From an uncultured Ruminococcus sp. (lineage in GTDB: Bacteria > Bacillota > Clostridia > Oscillospirales > Ruminococcaceae), in assembly GCA_937894495.1 (NCBI GenBank), contig CALCRR010000343.1:1-22377 (forward strand): 22,377 nt of DNA, in the 5' to 3' direction. Below are positions 7,310-14,127 of this stretch, piece after piece. The position numbers and the translations under genes were made by a program. Each line of letters starts with the position of its first letter. Within the stretch, counting starts at the first letter, position 1. The notes beneath the pieces were generated by a model. The model was given only the letters and a program-made list of their open reading frames with translations, made no database searches and was not told the DNA's origin.

Positions 7310-7329
7310 GCGTTATATGATATTTTAAA

Positions 7330-7568
7330 TGCAATGACGGAGAGAAGTAGCATGGAATTTCGTTTGCAGAGAGTGCGGATAGGTGAGAGCCGCATAACAG
7401 AGTCTGTGCGAATAACACTCCCGAGCAGCAAACCCAAAAGCCGTATGGCTCAGTAGGGGCGACGCAGCTGTGCGTTATGCAGACTAGAGTGACTTCTGAT
7501 AAAGAAGTAATTCAGGTGGTACCACGGAGCAATTGCCTTCGTCCTGTTTTCGGGACGGAGGCTTTTTT
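7330..7568 (+). ncRNA. T-box riboswitch leader, asparagine specific (AAC specifier)
   Basis: This cis-acting leader senses uncharged tRNA and switches between terminator and antiterminator. The stem I region begins near GCAGAGAGTG (about 7366), and the specifier context GCGAATAACACTCC places codon AAC (Asn) at 7414-7416. Stem III is ACTTCT/AGAAGT near 7492-7508. The T-box core TTCAGGTGGTACCACGG is at 7511-7527. The specifier matches the downstream asparaginyl-tRNA synthetase, so asnS should be induced when tRNA-Asn is poorly charged. Confidence 0.93.
7535..7568 (+). terminator. T-box intrinsic terminator
   Basis: GCCTTCGTCC pairs with GGACGGAGGC (10 bp with one G-U pair) and is followed by six T. 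It competes with the antiterminator formed by the T-box core just upstream. Confidence 0.9.
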
Positions 7569-7658
7569 AATTCATAATTATGATGTTGGCTCTGCTAACT
7601 TTTGGGGCTGGCGGCAGTGGACAAAAAACAATATTATTAAGAAGGGATAGATGTATCA

Positions 7659-9035
7659 ATGAAGCATACCGATATCAAGGAGATTTTTGCAGACAAGGAG
7701 CTGGTGGGTCAGGAAGTGACCGTGTGCGGCTGGGTGAGAACATCGAGAAATTCAAAGAACGTGGCTTTTATAGAGCTCAACGACGGAACTACCCTTAAAA
7801 ATATCCAGCTGGTGGTGGATAAGGCTGCCGACCCCGATTATAAGGATATCCCCAGAGTAGGCACATCTCTTAAAGCGCAGGGCAAGCTGGTGGAAGCCAG
7901 AAATAACTCTGTGGAGATAGCTCTGGAGCCTAAGGATATCACCGTGCTGGGTGAGTGTCCCCAGGATTATCCTCTGCAGAAAAAGGGTCATACCCTTGAG
8001 TTTTTAAGAACTATGCCCCACCTGAGAGGACGCACCAATACCTTTAACGCCGTTATGAGAGTCCGCTCGGTGCTGGCTGAGGCTATACACCAGTATTATC
8101 AGGACAGAAACTATGTGTATGTCAACACCCCCCTTATCACAGGCAGCGACTGTGAGGGCGCAGGCGAGATGTTCGGCGTTACTACCATAGGCTTCTCGCA
8201 GGATTATAAGTCGGAGGAGGACTACTATGCCAACGACTTCTTCGGAAGAAGAGCAGGACTGAGCGTTTCGGGTCAGCTGGAGGGCGAGGTGGCTGCTATG
8301 GCTATGGGTAAGATATATACCTTCGGTCCCTCTTTCAGAGCCGAGAACAGCAATACTCCCAAGCACCTGGCAGAGTTCTGGCACGTTGAGCCCGAGATAG
8401 CCTTTGCCGAGCTGCCCGATATAATCGAGATAGCTGAGGATATGGTTAAAACTGTCATCAGAACAGTGCTTGACAAGTGCCCCGATGAAATGGCGTTTTT
8501 CGATAAGCACTTTGAAAACGGTCTTATCGCAAGGCTGGAGGAGCTTATATCCCACGACTTCGGCACCGTTACCTATACCGAGGCTATAAAGCTTTTGCAG
8601 GAGTCGGGGGAGAAGTTCGTTTACCCCGTAGAATGGGGCTGCGACCTGCAGACAGAGCATGAGAGATATATCTCCGAAAAGGTTTTCAAAAAGGCTGTGT
8701 TCGTCACCGACTACCCAAAGGAGATAAAGAGCTTTTATATGAAGCAGAACCCCGACGGCAAGACCGTTGCGGCAGTTGATCTGCTGGTTCCCGGGGTGGG
8801 TGAGATAATTGGCGGCAGCGAGAGAGAGGCTGACTATAACAAGCTGATAGCTGCTATGGAGGAGAGAGGTATGAACCTTGACCTCTACAGCGATTATCTT
8901 GATCTGAGAAAGTTCGGCTCGGTGCCCCACGGCGGCTTTGGTCTGGGCTTTGAAAGGCTTATTATGTATGTAACAGGCGTCCAGAACATCAGGGACGTTA
9001 TACTCTACCCAAGAACTGTGGGCAGCATCAGATAA
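7659..9035 (+). CDS. asnS: Asparaginyl-tRNA synthetase
   Basis: The enzyme joins asparagine to tRNA-Asn in the cytosol. At 458 residues it has the usual length. An N-terminal OB-fold anticodon-binding domain (about residues 15-100, with VCGWVRTSRNSKNVAFIELNDG) precedes a class II catalytic core. Class II motif 2 is TFGPSFRAENSNTPKHLAEFWHVEPE (FRAE at 226-229), and motif 3 is GFGLGFERLIMYVTG near the C-terminus. The FGPSFRAENSNTPKHLAEFW stretch favours Asn over Asp specificity. ATG 7659 follows GAAGGGA at 7641-7647 with an 11-bp spacer. It is preceded by its asparagine T-box and followed, from a separate promoter, by asnA. Confidence 0.96.
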   Translation: MKHTDIKEIFADKELVGQEVTVCGWVRTSRNSKNVAFIELNDGTTLKNIQLVVDKAADPDYKDIPRVGTSLKAQGKLVEARNNSVEIALEPKDITVLGECPQDYPLQKKGHTLEFLRTMPHLRGRTNTFNAVMRVRSVLAEAIHQYYQDRNYVYVNTPLITGSDCEGAGEMFGVTTIGFSQDYKSEEDYYANDFFGRRAGLSVSGQLEGEVAAMAMGKIYTFGPSFRAENSNTPKHLAEFWHVEPEIAFAELPDIIEIAEDMVKTVIRTVLDKCPDEMAFFDKHFENGLIARLEELISHDFGTVTYTEAIKLLQESGEKFVYPVEWGCDLQTEHERYISEKVFKKAVFVTDYPKEIKSFYMKQNPDGKTVAAVDLLVPGVGEIIGGSEREADYNKLIAAMEERGMNLDLYSDYLDLRKFGSVPHGGFGLGFERLIMYVTGVQNIRDVILYPRTVGSIR

Positions 9036-9108
9036 TGTCAAATTGCATAAATGCTGTAAATTTTAATAAGGATAATTCGTTATATCAGATATTTTTGGTC
9101 ATGACCCC

Positions 9109-9137
9109 TTGACAATATGGCAGTTATGGTGTATAAT
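9109..9137 (+). promoter_or_regulatory. Promoter of asnA
   Basis: TTGACA (9109-9114), 17 bp, TATAAT (9132-9137): a perfect consensus between asnS and asnA. Transcription should start near 9144. Confidence 0.88.
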
Positions 9138-9155
9138 AATTGCATAACAAGGAAC

Positions 9156-9205
9156 AAGGACGTTCTGATTGTATGAAAACAGTCGGAATGTCCTTTTTGT
9201 TTTTT
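9156..9205 (+). terminator. Promoter-proximal intrinsic terminator (asnA attenuator candidate)
   Basis: A 13-bp stem pairs AAGGACGTTCTGA (9156-9168) with TCGGAATGTCCTT (9183-9195) through two G-U pairs, with a 14-nt loop, followed by TTTTGTTTTTT. It begins only about 12 nt after the predicted start of the asnA transcript, so asnA can be expressed only if RNA polymerase reads through. No T-box core, specifier or known riboswitch was found in the remaining leader (9206-9299), which holds weaker hairpins such as GCAG-GACACCT-CTGC. Confidence 0.75.
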
Positions 9206-9299
9206 ATTTGAGATGCGCAGATCAATTAAAAACTATCTCAGAAGCAGGACACCTCTGCGAGTTCGGGGGCTCTCTGTTAATTTGAAAGGAATGATCTAT

Positions 9300-10310
9300 A
9301 TGTCAAAAGGATTATATCTGCCCGAGGGCTATGAGTCTAAGCTGACCCTCAGGGAGACCCAGCACGCTATCAAGTATATCAAGGACGTTTTTCAGCAGGC
9401 GATCTCATTTGCGCTGACCCTTGACCGTGTTTCGGCACCGCTTATCGTAAGAAAGGGCAGCGGTATCAACGATGACCTCAACGGCGTTGAGCGCAAGGTG
9501 GATTTTGATATCAAGGAGATAGACGGCGAGGCTGAGGTGGTCCAGTCGCTGGCTAAGTGGAAGAGAATGGCGCTTTACCGCTACGGCTATGAGCCGGGTG
9601 AGGGCATCTATACAGATATGAACGCTATTCGCCGTGATGATGATACCGATAACACCCACTCCATCTTTGTGGACCAGTGGGACTGGGAGAAGGTCATCAC
9701 CCGTGAGCAGAGGACCTTTGAGTTCCTTAAAGAGACGGTTAAGTCGGTAGTAAAGGCTGTGGCTTATACCAAGAGAAAGGTGGGGCTCAGATATCCTGTG
9801 GTAGCTTCGCCTATCAAGGAGGAGGTATTCTTCATCACCACACAGGAGCTGGAGGATATGTACCCCGACAAAACTCCCAAGGAGCGTGAGAGACTTATCA
9901 CCAAGGAGCACGGCACAGTGTTCATCATGCAGATAGGCGGTGCTTTGAAGAGCGGCGAAAAGCACGACGGCAGAGCTCCCGACTATGACGACTGGTCCCT
10001 CAACGGCGATATCTTCTTCTGGGACGAGGTGCTTGACAATGCGCTGGAGGTATCCTCAATGGGTATCAGAGTTGACGAGAAGTCGCTGGCTGAGCAGTTG
10101 AAGATCTGCGGCGCCGAGGACAGAATGCAGTATGATTATCACAAGATGATCGCAGACGGCACACTGCCTCTGACTATCGGCGGCGGTATCGGTCAGTCAA
10201 GACTCTGTATGCTGCTGCTTGAAAAGGCTCACATCGGTGAGGTGCAGAGCTCTATCTGGCCGCAGGATATGATCGACAAGTGCGCAGAGAATGGTATCGT
10301 ACTTCTCTAA
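9300..10310 (+). CDS. asnA: Aspartate--ammonia ligase (asparagine synthetase A)
   Basis: AsnA makes asparagine from aspartate, ammonia and ATP in the cytosol. The protein is 336 residues, close to the 330 of the E. coli enzyme, and is related in fold to class II synthetases. Visible family stretches are ETQHAIKYIKDVFQQ, LTLDRVSAPLIVRKGSGINDDLNGVERKVDFDI, AKWKRMALYRYG, GIYTDMNAIRRDD, SIFVDQWDWEKV and the C-terminal TIGGGIGQSRLCMLLL. ATG 9300 is chosen because AAAGGA at 9285-9290 precedes it by 9 bp and MSKGLYLPEGYES fits the family start; the frame is open back to 9213 without a better start. Next to asnS it forms an asparagine supply-and-charging pair. Confidence 0.96.
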   Translation: MSKGLYLPEGYESKLTLRETQHAIKYIKDVFQQAISFALTLDRVSAPLIVRKGSGINDDLNGVERKVDFDIKEIDGEAEVVQSLAKWKRMALYRYGYEPGEGIYTDMNAIRRDDDTDNTHSIFVDQWDWEKVITREQRTFEFLKETVKSVVKAVAYTKRKVGLRYPVVASPIKEEVFFITTQELEDMYPDKTPKERERLITKEHGTVFIMQIGGALKSGEKHDGRAPDYDDWSLNGDIFFWDEVLDNALEVSSMGIRVDEKSLAEQLKICGAEDRMQYDYHKMIADGTLPLTIGGGIGQSRLCMLLLEKAHIGEVQSSIWPQDMIDKCAENGIVLL

Positions 10311-10329
10311 AATAAAAAAAGTTTTTTGT

Positions 10330-10363
10330 CAGCCGGGGCTCAATGAGAGCTTCGGCTGTTTTT
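10330..10363 (+). terminator. asnA terminator
   Basis: A 12-bp stem (CAGCCGGGGCTC with GAGCTTCGGCTG, two G-U pairs), a 5-nt loop and five T lie 20 bp after the asnA stop codon. Confidence 0.9.
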
Positions 10364-10531
10364 GTCATAAAAGTGTCATGGCATGAATATATATTGTAAA
10401 ATATGTATGATGAAAATGGCAAAAAATTTGCTTGCTGCCGATTAATGGCTAAAACGATTAAGCTTAAATTAACCTGTATTAACTTCGTGACGATTTTGTG
10501 AAAAAAATGTGTAAAAATCGCTCAAAAATCA
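10364..10531. other. AT-rich intergenic stretch
   Basis: Gene-free DNA between the asnA terminator and the split promoter. It has short palindromes such as TTAAGCTTAA and a CGATTTT/AAAATCG pair. I see no RNA gene or open frame of note. Confidence 0.5.
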
Positions 10532-10722
10532 TTGACAAAACTAGGGTGTGTTGACACTAAACTGATACGCGGATTTTTGAGATATTTTTGTTCCGTTCTA
10601 GGCAAAAATCCGCAGTTGGGCTGTCGCCCTGCAAGGATTTTTAACGACGAACGGGACAAAAATATCCAAAAAGACGTGTGTTAGGCTTAGTGTCAACACG
10701 CCCTAACTCATTGTGCTATAAT
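10532..10722 (+). promoter_or_regulatory. Promoter split by a MITE
   Basis: TTGACA at 10532-10537 and TATAAT at 10717-10722 are separated by the MITE. Removing the element and one TA copy leaves exactly 17 bp between them, a perfect sigma-A promoter. A TG at 10714-10715 gives the surviving -10 an extended form, so some activity may persist. Confidence 0.65.
10544..10703. mobile_element. 160-bp palindromic MITE with TA target duplication
   Basis: The element begins GGGTGTGTTGACACTAA and ends with the near-complement TTAGTGTCAACACGCCC (one mismatch in 17). It is flanked on both sides by TA (10542-10543 and 10704-10705). The inverted repeats continue inward for about 56 bp with scattered mismatches, and the centre GGGC-TGTC-GCCC at about 10618-10629 closes the palindrome. 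It has no coding capacity. TA duplication points to mobilisation by an IS630/Tc1-mariner or IS5-type transposase elsewhere; the family cannot be fixed here. Confidence 0.85.
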
Positions 10723-10761
10723 GAGACTGGATAATTTTTTGCCGAAACCGGGCGGTTTTTA

Positions 10762-10812
10762 ATGGCAAAAGATGGCATAAATAATAATGTATCTGAGGTT
10801 GTGACTATATGA
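10762..10812 (+). CDS. Possible 16-codon upstream ORF
   Basis: An ATG at 10762 opens a frame for MAKDGINNNVSEVVTI whose TGA stop overlaps the ATG of the next gene (ATGA). Translational coupling is possible, but the ribosome site is weak and the frame could be chance. Confidence 0.25.
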   Translation: MAKDGINNNVSEVVTI

Positions 10813-11918
10813 GAGTTCTTATTCTTGACAGCAATGTTGATTATACCCAAAGACTGAAGCACTATTTTGAGAAGAAGTATTCCTCTTTTCAGCTGAGCAT
10901 ATGCGATAACTATGACGCAGCTAAAAAGCTCATGGACGATGAAAAGTTCGATATCGTGCTTTTTGACTCGCTGTTTGACGAGATTGATGAAGAAAAGATA
11001 GATAATATCAAGAAGCATTCTGCTTTTGCTTACCTGGCTTCCACCAACGAGATAGTCAACGATCAGGATACCATCTACAAGTACAGAAGCATTACAGAGC
11101 TCTATAACCGTATGTGCAAGCTGTATGAGAAAAAGACCAACAGGGTGATCCTGCAGAATAAGAACGGCGGAGAGATAGACGAGACCGAGGAGATTACCGA
11201 GATAATCACTTTTCTGCCTGTACACGGCGGCGCAGGTAGCTCGACCATGGCTGCGGCTTATGCCATAAAGCTTGCTAAGGAGCATTCGGTGCTCTACATC
11301 AATCTGGAGCAGAGACCCTCTGACTCGGTGTTCTTCAAGAGCGATACGAAGAAGAGCATTACAGATATAATAGCTATTTTAAAGACGAAATATACAGACT
11401 CCAGCGTGTATAAGCTGCTCAAAGAGGTCATTGATGAGGACAGACAGCAGCAGTACAGCAAGGTGTCGTTCATAAAGGGCTATAAGAATATACTTGACTG
11501 CTGCTCTATGACAGAGCAGTGCCTGGGCGCTATGCTGAAGGTGCTGAAAGAGAAGTTTGACTACAGATACATAATCATCGACAGCGATTATATCGTGGGC
11601 GGCATAATGCAAAAGACCATCGAGCTTTCGGATAAGCTGGTGTTCGTTATCTCGGGCTCTGACCTTTCAAGCATAAAGATGAACCAGATGAGAAGATATC
11701 TTGATGTGATAAAGAGAGAGACCGAGGAGGAAATGCCGGACAATTACATTCTCTTCAATCAGTATTACGGCATGGATAATGAGGCTGAGGTATCTAAGGA
11801 TATGGTGGTGCTGGGCAGACTTGCCAGATACAGGACCGATGACAAGAGCCGTATCACATCACAGAAGATCATTGATATCCTCTCAACGGCGGTACATATT
11901 CAGGTATCAACAACATAA
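10809..11918 (+). CDS. TadZ/CpaE-like pseudo-receiver plus ParA/MinD-type ATPase, 3' end probably replaced
   Basis: The protein is 369 residues. An N-terminal receiver-like domain (about residues 1-105, RVLILDSN and Asp53 in IVLFDS) leads into a P-loop ATPase domain of the MinD/ParA type (from about 130). This is the architecture of TadZ/CpaE proteins, which place Tad/Flp pilus machines at the membrane. The deviant Walker A reads VHGGAGSST (138-146): both the signature lysine of KGG and the lysine of GKT/S are absent. DYRYIIIDSDY is the Walker B-like strand. The last residues (about 360-369, TAVHIQVSTT) do not look like the family and lie in DNA that in another frame encodes an Ig-type protein, so the natural C-terminus is probably lost. 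A GAGG site lies about 10 bp upstream. No other tad genes are in the window. Confidence 0.7.
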   Translation: MRVLILDSNVDYTQRLKHYFEKKYSSFQLSICDNYDAAKKLMDDEKFDIVLFDSLFDEIDEEKIDNIKKHSAFAYLASTNEIVNDQDTIYKYRSITELYNRMCKLYEKKTNRVILQNKNGGEIDETEEITEIITFLPVHGGAGSSTMAAAYAIKLAKEHSVLYINLEQRPSDSVFFKSDTKKSITDIIAILKTKYTDSSVYKLLKEVIDEDRQQQYSKVSFIKGYKNILDCCSMTEQCLGAMLKVLKEKFDYRYIIIDSDYIVGGIMQKTIELSDKLVFVISGSDLSSIKMNQMRRYLDVIKRETEEEMPDNYILFNQYYGMDNEAEVSKDMVVLGRLARYRTDDKSRITSQKIIDILSTAVHIQVSTT

Positions 11919-11935
11919 GATACCGTGTACTCAAT

Positions 11936-13960
11936 ATGGGTACCGTAACACAGGAGGGAAGCCTGTATAACTTCTCAACAGCATCACTGACCCAGTCCGA
12001 CCTTGTAAGGAGCTGGACAGGAACCATTAATGTCGATGCTTCACAGAACAACAGCAACAACGTTGTTATCGAGGTCTATGCAACAGATAACGCAAACAAT
12101 ACCTCCAGCGCTGCCACGGCTATAATGATAGATATCACAAAGCCTACTATCACGGTAGCATACAATAACAACGATGCAAACGGCGATTTCTTCAATAAGG
12201 ACAGGGTCGCTACCATAACAGTTACAGAGAGAAACTTCGATCAGGCAGATATCGAGGCTACTATCAAGAGCTCTGACGGCAAGGTGCCCGCTATCAGCGG
12301 CTGGACACAGTCAGGCGGTTCGGGCAACGGCGATAATACCCAGTGGATAGGTACTATAACCTACTCGGGCAACTCGGATTATGAGTTCGCTATCAAGTTC
12401 ACCGATAAGGCAGGCAATGCCTCGGAGGCTACAACATTTGTACAGGGTACAGTTGCTCCCGATAAGTTCACGATAGATAAGATTCCCCCTGTTATAACTG
12501 TTGATTACAACAACAACGGCAACACTAACGAAAACGAGAAGTTCGCACAGTATTTCACAGATCAGAGAGTTGCTACTATCACAATAGTTGAGCATAACTT
12601 TGATGCTGCAAATGTAAAGATAACCATTACCGCCGAGGATAACGGTGCAGAGGTAGAGCAGCCTGTTGTAAGCGAATGGAAGAGCGACGGCGATACACAC
12701 ACTGCTACCATCGTATACAGCGAGGACGCTAAGTATACCTTCGATGTATCCTACTCCGATGAGGCAAGAAACCCCTCAGAGGATTATGATGAAGAGACCT
12801 TCTACATCGACACCAAGGATCCTGAGATGCTCATTTCAGGCGTTGAGGATAAGCACGCTTACGGCAGCGGCGCCGAGATCATACCTGTTATAGGCTACAG
12901 CGATACAAACTTCGATGAAGAAAACGTAACTATCACACTTAACGGCGTTAATGTTGAGGTAGTAAGTGTTGACAAGAACGGCAAGGAAGTAGTTATCACC
13001 CTGAAAACCGTTGACGATAAGACAATGGAGTGGAAGGGTACTGTTGAAGCAACGGAGAACGGCGAGCAGATCGTATTTGAAAACTTCCCCACAGGCGATG
13101 AGTTCAAGGACTTTGACGATATCTATACTCTGGAGGCATCACTGACAGATAAGTCGGGAAGAACTTCCTCACAGACAGTTACATTCTCAGTAAACAGATT
13201 TGGTTCAACCTACGACACAACCGCACTTGAAAAGCTCAACGGCGTATTCCTGAAGGAACCCCAGGAGCTTGTTATCAAGGAGGTCAACGCCAATAAGCTT
13301 GAAGAAATTAGCATCACTATCTTTAAGGATAACGAGGCTATCGAGCTGAAGGAGGGCGACGACTTCAAGGTAGATATAGTCGGCGGCGACGGCGAGTGGT
13401 ATGAATATACCTACACCATCTACAGCGAAAACTTCGAGGAGGACGGCGTTTACAGAGTGACCCTGCACTCGGTCGACGAGGCAGGCAACGAGTCTGAGAA
13501 CAGCCTTGATACCAAGGGCAAGGAGATCAGCTTCGGTATCGACAAGACTCCCCCCACAGTATCAGTAGCAAAGATCAAGAGCGGAGAGACTTACGCAGTT
13601 GAGAACAAGGACGCTGTTATCATCGCAGACGATAACCTCAAGCTTGCATCAATAACTGTTAAGCTCGACGGCGAGAATATCGCAAGCTGGAATGAAGAGC
13701 AGATAGCTGAATACCTTGCATCAGGCGAGGAATATGAGATCAACATCGACGGCAGCTCCACCAAGAAGCACGACCTGAGAGTTCTGTGCGAGGACGTTGC
13801 AGGCAACCAGACAGTAGTCGAGGTAAATGATTTCTACGTAACGACCAACCTGCTTGTTCGCTACGTGAACAATAAGCCTTTGTTCTTCGGTTCGATCTTC
13901 GGATTGCTCCTGCTTATCGGTCTTATAGTATTCCTTGTAATAAGGAAGAAGAGAAGTTAA
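11936..13960 (+). CDS. Ig-like repeat surface protein, N-terminally truncated
   Basis: The frame encodes 674 residues from ATG 11936 but has no ribosome site and no signal peptide. The frame is open upstream to 11876, and those 20 codons (YPLNGGTYSGINNIRYRVLN) read as natural protein of the same family, so the true gene began further upstream. The body is several Ig-like repeats of about 100 residues, each opening with an ID.T.P-type motif (ITKPTITV, IDKIPPVITV, IDTKDPEMLI, IDKTPPTVSV). They contain NFD and D.AGN motifs. One membrane segment (about 648-669) and a basic RKKRS tail anchor the C-terminus, as in surface-displayed proteins. Without a signal sequence it could not be exported, so it is probably a decayed remnant or an assembly join. 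Confidence 0.75.
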   Translation: MGTVTQEGSLYNFSTASLTQSDLVRSWTGTINVDASQNNSNNVVIEVYATDNANNTSSAATAIMIDITKPTITVAYNNNDANGDFFNKDRVATITVTERNFDQADIEATIKSSDGKVPAISGWTQSGGSGNGDNTQWIGTITYSGNSDYEFAIKFTDKAGNASEATTFVQGTVAPDKFTIDKIPPVITVDYNNNGNTNENEKFAQYFTDQRVATITIVEHNFDAANVKITITAEDNGAEVEQPVVSEWKSDGDTHTATIVYSEDAKYTFDVSYSDEARNPSEDYDEETFYIDTKDPEMLISGVEDKHAYGSGAEIIPVIGYSDTNFDEENVTITLNGVNVEVVSVDKNGKEVVITLKTVDDKTMEWKGTVEATENGEQIVFENFPTGDEFKDFDDIYTLEASLTDKSGRTSSQTVTFSVNRFGSTYDTTALEKLNGVFLKEPQELVIKEVNANKLEEISITIFKDNEAIELKEGDDFKVDIVGGDGEWYEYTYTIYSENFEEDGVYRVTLHSVDEAGNESENSLDTKGKEISFGIDKTPPTVSVAKIKSGETYAVENKDAVIIADDNLKLASITVKLDGENIASWNEEQIAEYLASGEEYEINIDGSSTKKHDLRVLCEDVAGNQTVVEVNDFYVTTNLLVRYVNNKPLFFGSIFGLLLLIGLIVFLVIRKKRS

Positions 13961-13986
13961 AAGCGGACTGAAACGCAATAAATTGT

Positions 13987-14027
13987 AAAACCGAACGGAA
14001 GCTGCGGCTTTCGCTCGGTTTTATTTT
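13987..14027 (+). terminator. Terminator after the Ig-like gene
   Basis: AAAACCGAACG pairs with CGCTCGGTTTT across an inner AAGC/GCTT helix and is followed by TTATTTTG. It lies 26 bp after the stop codon. Confidence 0.88.
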
Positions 14028-14041
14028 GTCGAATATGCGGA

Positions 14042-14070
14042 TTTACTTATGTATAGTTTTGTGGTATAAT
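14042..14070 (+). promoter_or_regulatory. Promoter of the serine hydrolase gene
   Basis: TTTACT (14042-14047), 17 bp, TATAAT (14065-14070). The -10 is perfect and the -35 matches four of six bases. Confidence 0.6.
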
Positions 14071-14127
14071 TAAACAGGTTAATTATCAGGTCTGATAAGC
14101 TGACTAAGTGAGGTTACTGATGTCGCT

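Noticed and set aside
7030..7437. A 135-codon minus-strand frame
   Set aside because: It crosses repeat copy C, the asnS promoter and the T-box stem I, all on the other strand; similar frames would arise from any copy of this repeat.
8004..9041. A 345-codon minus-strand frame
   Set aside because: Complete shadow of asnS with no recognisable domain.
9140..9299. A T-box leader for asnA
   Set aside because: No AGGTGG.ACC core or specifier loop is visible and the leader is too short for a standard T-box.
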